Below are positions 12,501 through 23,918 of a stretch of 64,000 nt of DNA, in pieces. Position 1 is the stretch's first letter, and every line of letters starts with the position of its first letter. The notes under the pieces are model-generated. The model had not been told where the DNA came from and did not search any database. It worked only from the letters and a program-made list of their open reading frames with translations. This DNA comes from Stichopus chloronotus (Eukaryota > Echinodermata > Holothuroidea > Aspidochirotida > Stichopodidae). Made by a program: the position numbers and the translations under genes. The DNA is taken from positions 35,341,200 to 35,405,199 of the forward strand of contig CM037843.1 in NCBI GenBank assembly GCA_021234535.1, in the 5' to 3' direction.

Positions 12501-15500
12501 TAACTGTTAAAGGATGTGAAGAGTAACTTATATTGAAATGCAGTTAAGGTAGAAATGCGTTCTTAAACAGTATTCTGAATTCTAAAGGTAGCAGATCCCA
12601 ATCGTACACTTCAAACATGATTTCCAAACTTACGCTTTGACCTCTATCTCTGGATTTGTAGCTAGGGCAGCCTTCATGTTCCTGACAAGACTATCACAGC
12701 TTTCATTCAGAAGAGCAGCAATCTTCGGTGCAGAGCAGAAACAGAAAGACAATTACCATGCAATGCTCACTGTGCAATGCAAGGGATGAAAAAACCAAAT
12801 TTGCGTCACAATATGTGACCCATGAAAGCTCAGTTGCAATGCAGTTTCATGTTTGCTTTGTAGTATAAATGCCAATACATTCTCTGGTCCTCCTAGAAAG
12901 TCTCCCTCCAACTGTATACAGTCAAAGCCACAACTTTGCTTTTTGCGGGGGGTTAAGTTTTCTTATTATTCACAATTCAGAAACTGATTTGCAGAACTCC
13001 TAATGAAACATTTTTTTTTAATATTATTTTGTCCTGCTTTTAAGCACAGTCCTTGTTGATTCCTTAATGTATTAACTGAAAATAACATATAACATGAATT
13101 TACACAATACTAACAATCCTCTACAATACCAAGGACCACCGAAATACAAGGTTTGTACTAAATATGGAATTATCAATGAAACTCCTTCAATGGGACATCC
13201 CTAAACATTCATACAATCAGATTTGAACTTACAAGGTTGGCATCATCACAAACTATTGCAAGTAATGTTGCACAATAAGATGAAGGATTTGCAATGACTT
13301 AGACTCAGGTAATGCTTCTAATCTCATTTTTCATTAGGAAACAGTTAAGTGGTCTTTATGGTAATGACTTCACATAGGACAATGTGCTTGCAAAGTTCAC
13401 ACGGCACTAGGAAATTATGAATTGCTGTTCTTTTTCATTTACACACATAAAAAACAACTGATTTTGATAAATCATTCCCTTTCGGTGTGATAAAAATATT
13501 TCTGCATAAACTACAGTAAATTGTGTAAGGACTGCATGTTGACAGATATACTGCTAGATGTTCTTTCTTTATATTTACCGGTTTCATCTTGCTGGCACTA
13601 AATGCCGGTGTGAGTGTGTTTCTTACTTTCTTCCATCTAGCACCTTTCAATCTGGTCAGGGCCTTGTTCATTGGGTAATCCTCATATGGTTGGCCCTAAA
13701 ATAAAAATTTTGTTAAGTATGTGTACACTAAGGACAAATGTGTAACTAAGTGAATCTGGTATGTACTTATAATATACATGCATAAATTTAGGGTTATGCA
13801 TTAACATTGTAATGAATTTGTTTGTTACCTGATAAATGTTGAGTAAAGTTAAAACAACATTAGTAATGAATTAGTAATATAATTATTTAAATTTAAAAAA
13901 TGCAATCTCCTAGAAGTATGTTATCAGGCACTACAGTAGAAAAGGAAAACAAGGAAAGCATTTAAACACAAACCATTAAACTGATTCCACATGTTGCTAT
14001 TTATTACTTCCATTAAGTCAACATCAACTGCACTTTTTTTCAGACTAACGAAGGGAACAGGTTACACAATTGAAAATTGAAGATAACTGAGAACTTTGAA
14101 TCTTGACCATACGAGGTGGCCACCACAATATGAAATTATTAAAATTAAAAAAATGCAGTCTCCTAGAAGTATGTCATGAGATACTATCAAAGTGTCACCT
14201 CCAGAGGCCATGTCATCAGTGAGCCCACTAGACATATTCTGCAGTTTTCTCTACCTCTCCCCAGACTTGTTTTCACTAATTGAATCAAATCAAGAGCAAA
14301 GAAGCTCTCATGACATTATAGACCACACTTCCCTTTCCACAAGTTGTTTGAACTGCTTGTTTAACTCAGTTTACTGTTCAGTTTAGACATGTATGCACCA
14401 CTGCACAGAAGAGCAGGGTGGAAGAGGATGACTCAGTGCTTTGATAAACCAAGGCCAAAAAAACCAAGACAGGCACAAGGAGGGTTTTTCAGTTTTCAGA
14501 TGGTGCAGCATAACAGATAACAGGAAATTAATGGCACAGCTCTCATGACACATAAAAGAAAATACTGATAATGAAACTACCTACTGTATTTGCTCAAGGA
14601 GCTAGACAACAGAACACTGAATGAACTTTTGTGGTATACACTCACAACCTGTTACCCAATTTTCACAATACCCTTGCATTCACAGCACTCAAAACAAAGT
14701 GGCTGCTTGTGCAAGGTCAGTACAGTAGAGCAGACTTATCTGAGGTTGTTTTGCAACCAAACCAGGTCCATTATGCTATCATGGAGTGATATTTTTCTCC
14801 TCAGCTATGGTCATATAAGTTTGGCCATTACAACACATCATCAAACATACCTCCATATATCTCAATTGGTGTATAGTAAGTAACCATGAGTCGACTGGTA
14901 CCATGAGTTGATTACTGTGTTCTAAACGCCAGTGCAGAGTGTAGAAGGGATATATGTGATTTCATGTCAGCATGACCTGCAATGTATGTTCTTTAAACGC
15001 CATTTTGGTATTCAAAGCAAATATGACAGCCACAGCCAAAATTTTCAAGTTTTGACTTAGGCATGAACTAGAAATTTTTTGTTAGTTATGTGATGAAAAA
15101 ATTCCCTCACAGACATTGCAGTTTGCACTGCCACATTCAATTCAAAATTAATTCCCCCCAGATTACAACCAAAATGTATCACAATGACGACGACACATAA
15201 AAAATATTACTACAAAGATTTCTTGATTTTAGCAAATGTTTTAATATGTTTGTGGTCACAACGTCCCAAGCATATAATATATTTTATACTTATTTCTAGC
15301 TCTTCATTGGTCTAAACTGAGTTTGTTGGCTTTCAAACAAAACACTCACCCGGCGGTTGTAAAAATGGGAAAAGTTTCTAATCAACACTTCCTTCAACAT
15401 GTCAGGATCACTGATGACAACAATTGGGCTGGAACCAATGAATATCCTGCAAAGTGAGGGAGCAGAAACTATTGTTAAAGAAGGAATTGCATTCAATACT

Positions 15501-18500
15501 TATCAGTTTTGTATCTTTTCTTTGCCTCGTGTAAAGCAAAACAGTGTTGCCAATTCAAGATTCACTCCCAACAAGTCACAGTAAATATCTATGAATAGAT
15601 TTTATTCTTTTTCTCCACAAACTATGCCAACATATTCATGTTGGCATAGTCGGCACACTTTTGTGCAATTATACCTCAATGAAAAGTGTCCAAGAAATCC
15701 AAGAGTGAATTTCAATGAACACATCAATAAGTCAAGTTATGTCCTCTCCCAGAGAGGACTATACAATAGCAACATGTTATGTGTTACCTGAGAAAAAGTG
15801 CTTTCAAGAAATTCAAATGATAAAGAAATGGACATGTTGCTTTAATGCTTACATAAGTTTAGTACAGCATACTTCTTCAAAACTTGAATTAACATTTTTT
15901 TATCCAGCTATTGACTGTGGGATAAATTATGTGGTTTGCACTGGTACAACTTATCCCACAGTCTTTAGGATCTAGATCTTAAACACCTCAATCATCATAA
16001 ATAAATAACTAGCTTTGACTTACCCAAAAGTTTTTCCATACTTCTTATTTGCATCAACAATGGCCTGAGTAAAGCCCTACAAACCAAAATAAAATGGAAC
16101 AAAGGCACTTTTAATGTCCTGAATGGTTAGTTTCTAGTTTACACATAATTGGTATTGTTATTACACAAGCTTTGCATGCTGACACTTTTTCTCCTTTTGT
16201 CATTTAATACACTGACAAATTTCAGTGTATAGTTCATTAACTAACATTGTTTCAGATCCAGAGACACAGTTATTAAATAAGGCAGACAAAATGTTAAAAT
16301 GGCAACCAAATCTCTTCTAGACAAGCACTGAAACAAAGACTCACTTAATTGCTTGTGTGTGCTTGTGCAAACACTCACTTTTAAAGACAATGTTTACCTG
16401 GCAAAAGTCTACAACGTACCTGTTTATCATTAAAGTACTGCAGCAACATAAAGATCTTGAAGTGCTCTACTGTTATGTTTGGGTTGTAAACAAATTTTAT
16501 TTGATTCTCTCTTTCAGATTAAAATGATATGTAATTGATTCCTATCAACTAGTAGAATTGGCAAAATTTGTTTTGACTTGAAGACGTCTTGGCTGCAAGT
16601 ACTGTACTTTTTGAACTTGAAAGTCTAAACCATTCTGGAACTGTGGGCTACACATATCATATGGTTGTACTGAACTTATGTAGTAAAGCTGCAGAGTGCA
16701 AGCTGGCGATGGTTGCACCTGACCCAGATATTACTTCTTCTGTCACAATCAACTTGCTAGGATTCAAGAAGGAGCCTACAGAAATCTGAAGAGGTTCAAT
16801 TTGAACAGGGAAAGACCTACAGCAACTTGTATAATGCCAATCTATGTAGGGAGTTCTGGCAGATATTCAGCTTGCACTATCAAGCTCTGCTTTCAGATTT
16901 GCACACTTTCAGTTTCAATACATTCTTAAAAGAACCATACCACATACCACATATGACACGCACCCAAGTTTCCCTCCTTTAGCTATTGTGTTTACAAGGT
17001 TTTCACGATTTGACAACTGTTGACCCCAAATGACCATTGACCTCCACCAACAACAATAGGGTTCTTCTGCTCAATGTGCTACACATATACTAAATATGAG
17101 ACCTGTCCAAGTGTCCTTTCTTAAGATATTGTGTTTGCAAGGTTTTCACAATTTGACCCAATATGGACCTCAAAAGACCTTTGACCTGAACCAAAATCAT
17201 AAGGGATGTTACACTAAACATGATTCACCTACATACCAAATATGAGATTGTCCAAACTCCCATTCTTCAGATATCAAGTTTACAAGCTTTTCACAATTTG
17301 ACCCCTGTTGACCTCAAATGACGTTTGACCTCACCAAAATCAATGGGAATCTTGTACTAAATGAGGTACACCTACACACCAAATATGAGATTTATCCAAG
17401 CTTCCCTACTTGAGACATCATGTTTACACAATTTGACCCCTGTTGACCCCAAATAACCTTTGACCTCCACTACAGAAAAAAGGGGTTCTTCTACTCATTG
17501 TGGCATACCCTATGAACTATATGAGATCTGTCTGAGCTTCCCTTCTTGAGATATCATGTTTACAAGGTAGGCATCACAAACACACATTCGCACACTGCCA
17601 CATGATTACAAAGGTTACGGTTTCATCAAGACAAAACACAACACAACTACACACTACTTTGGCAAAGGTAACTTCCTGGATTTTGGATATAAAGGGTGAA
17701 TCCTGTCTGCAGTTCTCCCCCTTCTATCTCATTGTAAGAGCATCATTAAATTATGCAGGAAAGCCTATTTACTTCTACTGCATATGAATTATTGCTCAAA
17801 AACTCATCAAAGGGTAGCACATGGGGTGTAGACTGTAAATAATGAGGCAGCTTCCACTACAATACCATTTTCTGTGCAGAAAGGTTGACATCATACTACA
17901 TCAATAGTTTTCATTGTTTTGTTTGATAACAAATAATTTAATGCACAATTATGCACACTGTTGTACAATTGTAGGCTACTGCAGGCATACTGTACACCAT
18001 GATCATCATCATCACTATACTGTACCTTAATAATGAATGTGTGATAATGTCCGATGAATGGCAACAGTGTATCAGTCGGGATACCTCTCCTTTTAAAATA
18101 GGACTTCTTCCAATTATCATACCTGAATAAAAACAAATTGAAAAAATGCATGACAATAAAGATCCAAGAACATGGAAATGACGTCTTCAGTTAGACAATG
18201 AGAACACAATGAATAAGTATGTCTAGTGCCTACTGTACGGTAATGAGCTCACAAGCATTAAAATCACAAAGTCACAACCAGCTCTATAATCTGTTCCTTG
18301 CTGTACACATACAACAACTTGTTCAGCCAACAGCAAACTTCCCCTATGGGTCCAGCAACCTCAACTGACCTACAGGTAAGTGATCTAATTACATTGTCAA
18401 TTTGTAGCCGGTAGTTTTTTCTTTTTGAGAGTATCTAGGTGTTTTACAGCTGATCAGAATTTTGAATTCTCTAGACTCTGAAAAACTGTTTCATGCTAAT

Positions 18501-19571
18501 GGTACATCAATTTTTTTTTTAATAGTTGGCCAGAGAGTTGTATAGATCTTGTTACCTCTGGGTCACATGATGTGTACAACACATTAACTATGTCTTTTAA
18601 GTATCCTCCCACTATTTATAAGAGAATGCTGTAGTTGAGATCTACTGCACCAGTGCATGTTTTTTACTCTTTAGGTTATTGTTTTTTTAAGATCTAGTCT
18701 AAGTATCCTTGGTACACCGAGCACATACGCATACCATATTTTTTATTGGAACTGCAGCAGCGAATGAAAAAAGCCATTGAAACACCTTGTTAATTTGGTT
18801 CTTAAAATTTGAGTTTCCCAATGTAAGCTAGATCAACATGTAAGATTGAGAAACTTAGTTACATACGGTAGTTATTGTTCTATATTCAGATTGATCAGCT
18901 GACCTGTGGTCATGCAATCTTCATGAAAGCTACTGGAGGAAATTCAACAGCAAAATTACAATAACTAAATATTGCTCAGCTCTAACCTTAAGCAGAAATC
19001 TCTGCTTATGTGTGGACTGAAAAGTTTGCAAACATTTATTGCCAAAATTTGTCACCATTCTGTCTTACATGCTGTATGTATATAAACATCACTATTCTTC
19101 ATTATGGTAATGAATCGTTTTCTTTGAACTTTTTTGGTAGTGAGTGACTCAAGATTACTTCATAGACATTACATCGCGTATTGCAACCTTCATTTCAAAA
19201 TTCATGGATAACCCAATCTAGGCATCACCAAGAATACAAAAAGGAAAGACACATAACCATGCAATTATTAATGCAAAGTTATATTGATTTTAGTAAATGT
19301 ATGAATATTTCATGGTCCCGACCTTCGTAAGTGATCGACCCATGGTACTCATTTATTGCACAGGCTCAAAAGATGACTACAGTACAGTAGGCCTAAGACT
19401 CTTTGGCTACAATGTGTGTACACGACACAACGTCGCCTGCGACTTTGGAGCCGGAGTTCGTCCCTGGGCAACTCAACCGAACTACGCGTAGCCTAGGCTC
19501 CGGTTGCTTAGTACTCACAGCAAAGCAACGATCGCTACAACGGCGATTATGACCCAGGAAGATGTTTCCAT
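3444..19571 (-). CDS. Cytochrome P450, CYP3-like, copy A (13 coding exons)
   Basis: Haem-thiolate monooxygenase, expected to be anchored in the endoplasmic reticulum and to use NADPH-P450 reductase. Joining exons 19519-19571, 18026-18122, 16024-16076, 15350-15446, 13579-13695, 12634-12722, 10824-10972, 9837-9964, 8525-8680, 6737-6957, 5998-6135, 4512-4674 and 3444-3518 gives 1536 nt, 511 residues plus stop, without a frame break. Landmarks: anchor helix about 5-18; C-helix WxxxR at 121-125; I-helix AGYETT at 320-325; ETLR (ExxR) at 377-380; PERF at 431-434; [10 protein letters not shown] with haem-ligand Cys457. Length, exon number and sequence style resemble vertebrate CYP3A (about 503 residues, 13 exons). 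The substrate is unknown; CYP3-clan enzymes often handle steroids and xenobiotics. Splice sites are hand-picked GT/AG sites with consistent phases. A CYP3-clan assignment is firm; a subfamily name would need alignment. Confidence 0.93.
3519..4511 (-). other. Copy A intron 12 with relic of exon 12
   Basis: Intron of about 1 kb. At 4108-4142 a minus-strand stretch reads [10 protein letters not shown], matching the exon-12 end [10 protein letters not shown]: 23 nt (4113-4135 against 4527-4549) differ at one base. The same relic is in intron 12 of copy B, so it predates the gene duplication. The rest aligns with the copy-B intron. Confidence 0.6.
4512..4674 (-). CDS. CYP3-like copy A exon 12 (haem-binding)
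   Basis: Residues 434-487. It carries the P450 signature [10 protein letters not shown] (450-459) with Cys457 as the axial haem ligand, preceded by [10 protein letters not shown], highly typical of CYP3 enzymes. The split Arg433 codon is completed by the first base. Donor CAG|gtaaat; acceptor gcacag. Confidence 0.95.
4675..5997 (-). other. Copy A intron 11
   Basis: About 1.3 kb. The portion next to exon 11 (5880-5997) is closely similar to 27720-27839 in copy B. No other feature was recognised. Confidence 0.5.
5998..6135 (-). CDS. CYP3-like copy A exon 11
   Basis: Residues 388-432 plus split codons, from [14 protein letters not shown] to KFDPER. It contains the conserved meander region and the start of PERF. 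Donor AAAG|gtaagg; the first G completes Val387. Confidence 0.92.
6136..6736 (-). other. Copy A intron 10
   Basis: About 600 bp, alignable in part with copy B (shared 'aaggctggcacatgctcgcc' at about 6490 and 28339). No separate feature was recognised. Confidence 0.5.
6737..6957 (-). CDS. CYP3-like copy A exon 10 (I and K helices)
   Basis: Residues 314-386 plus a split codon. It opens [12 protein letters not shown], with the oxygen-activation motif AGYETT (320-325), and ends [14 protein letters not shown] with the invariant ExxR as ETLR (377-380). Acceptor ttgtag|TCC; donor TAGT|gtaagt. Confidence 0.95.
6958..8524 (-). other. Copy A intron 9
   Basis: About 1.6 kb of AT-rich sequence. No gene or repeat was recognised with confidence. 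Confidence 0.45.
8525..8680 (-). CDS. CYP3-like copy A exon 9
   Basis: Residues 262-313, exactly 52 codons, from [15 protein letters not shown] to [10 protein letters not shown], equivalent to the H-helix region (RVDFLQLMIDSQ) of CYP3A4. The start AGA GTG follows a cag acceptor; the donor is CAG|gtatgg. Confidence 0.92.
8681..9836 (-). other. Copy A intron 8
   Basis: About 1.15 kb, partly alignable with copy B intron 8. No separate feature was recognised. Confidence 0.45.
9837..9964 (-). CDS. CYP3-like copy A exon 8
   Basis: Residues 220-261 plus split Val219, beginning [15 protein letters not shown]. It lies in the F-G to G-helix region and differs from copy B at seven positions. The donor is AAG|gttaga rather than the nearby gtaagg, because only AAG|gttaga keeps phase 0 into RVDM. 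Confidence 0.85.
9965..10823 (-). other. Copy A intron 7
   Basis: About 860 bp. No feature was recognised beyond similarity to copy B intron 7. Confidence 0.45.
10824..10972 (-). CDS. CYP3-like copy A exon 7
   Basis: Residues 170-218 with split codons at both ends: [16 protein letters not shown], then the region around [14 protein letters not shown]. It matches the 'YSMDVITSTSFGVNIDS' region of CYP3A enzymes. Donor GCAG|gttggt. Confidence 0.92.
10973..12633 (-). other. Copy A intron 6
   Basis: About 1.66 kb. The word 'atatgccaagtgtttaa' near 12130 is shared with copy B intron 6 near 33060. A C-run lies at about 12290. No gene was recognised. Confidence 0.45.
12634..12722 (-). CDS. CYP3-like copy A exon 6
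   Basis: Residues 140-168 plus a split Ala: [19 protein letters not shown] and EIEVKA, equivalent to the D-helix region of CYP3A. A long pyrimidine tract precedes the acceptor (ccgaag|ATT); donor AAAGC|gtaagt. Confidence 0.88.
12723..13578 (-). other. Copy A intron 5
   Basis: 856 bp, against 118 bp in copy B, so one copy gained or lost about 740 bp here. No recognisable mobile element was seen in the extra sequence. Confidence 0.5.
13579..13695 (-). CDS. CYP3-like copy A exon 5
   Basis: Residues 101-139: [18 protein letters not shown], then [15 protein letters not shown]. It contains the C-helix WxxxR (Trp121 to Arg125), which contacts a haem propionate in P450s. Exactly 39 codons, phase 0 at both ends. 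Confidence 0.93.
13696..15349 (-). other. Copy A intron 4
   Basis: About 1.65 kb. A plus-strand word 'aaatgcagtctcctagaagtatgt' type sequence occurs twice (about 13900 and 14152), a local duplication also hinted at in copy B (about 34843). No gene was recognised. Confidence 0.45.
15350..15446 (-). CDS. CYP3-like copy A exon 4
   Basis: Residues 69-100 after the split Gly68: [20 protein letters not shown] to SHFYNRR. It matches the '[23 protein letters not shown]' region of CYP3A. Seven of 32 residues differ from copy B. Donor CGG|gtgagt. Confidence 0.92.
15447..16023 (-). other. Copy A intron 3
   Basis: 577 bp. The end next to exon 3 belongs to the 121-bp block identical with copy B (16015-16135). 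No separate feature was recognised. Confidence 0.5.
16024..16076 (-). CDS. CYP3-like copy A exon 3
   Basis: Residues 51-67 plus two bases: [17 protein letters not shown]. It matches the 'HKKYGKVWG' region of CYP3A. The exon and flanking intron are identical to copy B over 121 bp. Confidence 0.92.
16077..18025 (-). other. Copy A intron 2
   Basis: About 1.95 kb, mostly the family B array plus sequence alignable with copy B intron 2. The array has no equivalent in copy B intron 2, so it inserted after the duplication or was lost there. Confidence 0.55.
16940..17630 (+). repeat. Family B tandem array (143-145-bp units) in copy A intron 2
   Basis: At least four units carrying 'tgaccccaaatgacctttga', 'cctccaccaaaaacaatagg', 'ccaaatatgaga' and 'gatatcatgtttacaaggtt'. 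Measured spacing of 'ttttcac' is 143 and 145 bp (17004, 17147, 17292). The right end passes into 'aggtaggcatcacaaacacacattc' then 'atgattacaaaggttacggt', a terminal module also seen at 52165-52235. Confidence 0.85.
18026..18122 (-). CDS. CYP3-like copy A exon 2
   Basis: Residues 19-50: [20 protein letters not shown] to HYHTFIIK. It encodes the basic linker and proline hinge after the membrane anchor, like 'FKKLGIPGPTPLPFLGN' in CYP3A4. The first G completes Leu18. Confidence 0.92.
18123..19518 (-). other. Copy A intron 1
   Basis: 1.4 kb, much shorter than the roughly 7-kb intron 1 of copy B. No mobile element was recognised. Confidence 0.5.
19519..19571 (-). CDS. CYP3-like copy A exon 1 (start codon, membrane anchor)
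   Basis: ATG at 19571 begins [17 protein letters not shown], a short hydrophobic signal-anchor, and ends CT|gtgagt. Joining to the first G of exon 2 gives Leu18 and keeps the frame. The choice is supported by near-perfect conservation of the block in front of copy B (46789-46841), the strong donor, and the fit of 511 residues to the family length. Confidence 0.88.
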
Positions 19572-19970
19572 TTTGTTTTTGGTAAACTATCTGCAGGCTC
19601 TGTACGTATTTTGGCAGGTTCCGTCGACAACTCCACTTAGATATGAAGGACAGTTGCGCTTGGACGATGTCTATTTACTCTGGGCTAGTCTAGGACAGCT
19701 CCGCCTGCGCGAATTGCCTATGAGCTGTTGCTATTCGGATATTACGTAACATTTGATTACTGTTCTATTTTTAACCAATACGTACTGCCAGTATCAGCTG
19801 ATTGCCGACTGCCTGTGCTGATGAGCAGTCGGCAGCCTACGTAAGGTTGGGAAAATAGCGAATCGATGTGGATGTTGTAAGTGTAGCTGTCAGCAGTGGC
19901 GTAGCCAGAGGGATGGGGGCGGGGTGTGTGAAATGTTGGTCCCAAATTTGCTTCGTGCTACAGTCTTTCC
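19572..19970 (-). promoter_or_regulatory. 5' UTR and putative promoter of copy A
   Basis: The sequence upstream of the start codon is conserved with copy B: about 115 bp next to the ATG are nearly identical, followed by patchy homology to about 19970. A minus-strand TTAAAAATAG (plus 19768-19780 area, 'ctatttttaacca') occurs in both copies and could be a TATA-like or MEF2-type site. A hairpin (arms 19804-19812 and 19825-19833, gccgactgc/gcagtcggc) is present only here. Confidence 0.45.
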
Positions 19971-22900
19971 TCTGAATGAAATCCATTCATTTTCAATATT
20001 TTTTTGAAACCATGCATCGGTATAGTGATTTACTTTACATGAGAGCTGGCTCACATGTACCACAGCTAGGTGGTCCTACTAGCGTTAAGTATACACTATT
20101 ACCTACACCTATGTGTCTTATTTTAAATACATACTAGGTGTAGGTAATAATTCCCTGCCGATAAATTCCCTGCCTCAATCAAAGAGCTTGATGTCTTCCG
20201 CAATTTTGGTAGTATAATTCTATGCCATGGCCAGATTGGGGATCGAGAGGCTCCCACTTTAAAAGTCTATCTTAATCAAGTGCCATCGTGTGTACCAGTT
20301 CCACCGGGTGCCCATAGCATGGTTGCCCGTCCCCAGCAAATTAATTACATTACTGGAACTATTAGTTCAACGTCACGTTATCGTTCTCCGAATCCAGTAC
20401 TCACCTTCTCACCAGAGTCATTAAAGTGACAATCAAGCCTGTAGAACATCCCTGTTCTCCACCGATATTGTTTTAATGTCACTACATTAGACTTTTTTTG
20501 TTAGTTGTGAATTTTACATTTTCTACATTATGACTGTAAAGAGTCCACTATAAACAACATTTGTCTTCAAACAAAAGCTATCTCAGCTTAAGAGATTTTG
20601 CTGATTGTCTTCATCCATACTTTTTTTTATGAAGGGGGGGGGGGACCCTGTTCAGCAATTGATCAGGTCACCCATCTATCATGTAGTGGGTGTTCTAGGT
20701 GTTCACTCTGAACATTTTCCTGGAGCCTGTATGTTGCTGTACATTCCTTGTGTCAGAATGTAACCTGATCAACAAAAAAGGTTCTTTCCATGAAGTGCTT
20801 GTATCATAGCTCTTGGCCAAACATGATACTTTGTAAATGTCAAATATTACATCTGCAGGAGTAAATTATGCACTGTGGTCTATGCCCGCTGATGAACATG
20901 ACTCTAACTTGGTCTTTGAATCTTCAGGAAAAGAAGTATATGCTCCTTAGATTTTCTGCGACAAGCATCTACAAAAGTGATAACACCAACAGATACAATG
21001 AGCATTGAAAGAGGAAAAGTGTCTTATTATCAGCAAATCATAGAATTGTGCTATACCATCAATCTAACTAACCACATGCAATTATGAATTACTGTTATTA
21101 CACTGGTTCATTGATAGTAGAGGTTTTTTATCACATCATTTCATATCTTAAAAGGACATTGGAAGATGGCATTACTTGTGTATTTAGTTATTCATGTGCA
21201 TTGCAAGTATGACGAATAAGAATCATTCTTAGAGTAAATTTGTTTTAAAAAAAGCATGATGTTCTTTACAAAAATTACAAGAAACTCAAATCCTTTAAAT
21301 TGCGCTGAAAAAAAAGAGATTCAGATCTCTTCCGGAAACCCGAAAGAGAACAGTGTGCCACACCATTTCTGAATTTGGAAGTGTGATATTTACAAAAGAA
21401 GATCTTTCAGGCCTCTAACTGTTCCGTAAGTTTTCAGGTTTTACATGCGATAGATTTTAAAACTCAAAGTTTTGACCCTGACTTGTGTTGGCTGTGTGCA
21501 TGTTAATTTGTGCTACTGCATGTAAAAAGTGTCTGGTCACGAATTTTCATCAACCAACATGGATATTTAATTACTCATGAATGACTCTTTAATGTTTCTG
21601 ACACACGGGGTTTGTCTTGAACATTTGTCATTAGTATGTGGAGGAAACTAATTTACAGATTAAGGAAAATCAGTGAATTTTACCAAACAACTCAATATAT
21701 GTATAGAGATGCGATAGCGCTGCTGGAAGGGGAGCGGCATTGCGTACACGTCAACCAAATGACTACACCGCGAATGTCTCCGTTGGACCCTTGTATTTAT
21801 CTCTCACCAACTTGGAATGGGAAAAGGAAAGCCCCGAAAGAAAAGTTGAAAAGTAAACATTCAAGTTGACTGTAATAGTAAACAGGTCATCACACTTCCC
21901 ATGTACCCTGCCGGTCCGATGAGAACAATAACACAAAACCATGGCAGAATAATTGTCTTAGCTATCACTTACTAAACAGTAGTTAGAAAAACATAACATG
22001 ATTGTGCGATAAGATAACGACATAACTCAGTGATCCTGCCCTGTGTGTAAGGACGTCTTTCCACCTAGGGGACTCCTGCCAACCCCATAGGAACTTCCAC
22101 CTTACTTCCTCAAAACAAGGACTTTTTCATCCAATTACACGATGCCAACCCTTTAGTCACGAAATAACATATTAGTGTGCTTGAATCCCATAAAATACTG
22201 CACCGCATTATAAAAGCATCATTACCAAGGACTGCTATGACCATGCTTACTGTAAAATTTAAATGCTAACTTTTGACTACGCTGACTGCTGTAACTCATG
22301 CCCCAAAGCTAAATATATATTGCGACCAGTTCACAATGTACAGCACACTCACGTCATCAAGTGACCAAGCTATGTCCACATTCTCCAACTCCCGCGACAC
22401 TAACCATAAACCAACGCAAAACAAACCTCAACACTCCTTAAGAGATTGAACTGTGAGCATGGTGACTCATGTCAAGTATCAGTTAAAACTGGCCAATTCT
22501 TCTTATAAAAAAACATGAATACATTTTCAGTAATGAAATGTAATCACAGGACACACATCACTAAGACCTGACGGTAATTTGACTTCTACCTTCAGCCAGG
22601 TTGAGCTCAGGAACTTAAACAACATGATATGAAATAAAATAATAAAACATTATGAACTGCTAAACTCCACCGTTTAACCGTAAATTTTAACTCAACAGTC
22701 AAATGCTTGAATAGCAACTAGGTTATGCCCACCCCTGGGACGGCTTAAGACTCCTCGTCATATCTCGCCTATACACTGAACCTATTCAAATTAAGATAGC
22801 AAGGTCCAAACACAGTTCCGATTATGTATCTCCATTTATGTTATACCTCTGTACAGCTGATACGGGTTGCAACATGTTGCTAGACACCGTCCCAATCAAC

Positions 22901-23918
22901 ACTATATGACAGACTGGCGTCATCTCAGACACATTTGGTTAACATAAAGTTTTCCCTCAAAGCCATCTTGAAAGTAAATAACTTCGAATATATATCGAGA
23001 GAGAGAGAGAGAGAGCGAATATAGAGAAACCATGCACAGCAGAACAAGGTGGATCTCTCCCAATGAACTGGGAATGGCCAAGCCAGATTACTGCAAACTC
23101 ATAAAATAATAACTGCGAGAAAGCTTATACAGAGAAAAGAAGAAAACAAATAATTTACTGAATATTGTGAGAAACTCGCGTGTTGGGGCAAGTTCGTTCA
23201 ACATGAACGGAGAAGAAATAAAGATGTAAATTATGGAAAGAAAAGTTGAAAGTGGCGTATTATTGAAAGGTCATGCATTCAGTATCATACCATGAATTGA
23301 AATGAAACACCTCAAATAACTGGAAATATGAAGATAAAATGTGCTATGCCTAACCTGGCATAGTTGAATGACAAACGTACATGCTTAACGTACTGTATCT
23401 CATAAATTCGCACCTGTTGTACAATATATGATGTTACATGAAGTGTAGTACTAGTCTAATCAATACAACAGACGATGATTAGAATGTAAATGGTCGCTAC
23501 TCAAACCCTAACATTTGAGCAGCCAAAAATAACACAGTGCTCATTAAAAACAGTTTACATAAATACATCCCCTCAAATGCATACAGATAGCCCACTCCTA
23601 CCTAACAATATCTGACAATACTCGGATACTTGTGCAATGGCCTCGTAACTAAACATGTAACGATGGACACTAGACCGATATTCTGAAACTCGACAGGTGC
23701 ATTAACTAGCATTAACTACAAGCAGTCTGACTACCCCTTTAACCCTTTAACCAATACACTAAGATGTCGTGCCCCTGTATAATCAAGTATACACAGGAAC
23801 ATCACACCGCTGCAATTTAAATATGCGCTGATGATTTTTCATACCCAAAAAGAATGTATCCCAGCAGCAGAGTTACAGTTAAAATTAGCACAATTGCCAC
23901 AGGTAATCTTTAAATCAC
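19971..23918. other. Intergenic spacer between the P450 copies
   Basis: About 3.9 kb with no recognised gene. It holds an unassigned plus-strand open frame without ATG (20151-20429), a G-run at about 20635-20643 and a (GA)n microsatellite at 22997-23015. Short open frames elsewhere look random. Confidence 0.5.
22997..23015. repeat. (GA)n microsatellite
   Basis: Uninterrupted GA dinucleotide run read directly from the sequence. Confidence 0.9.
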
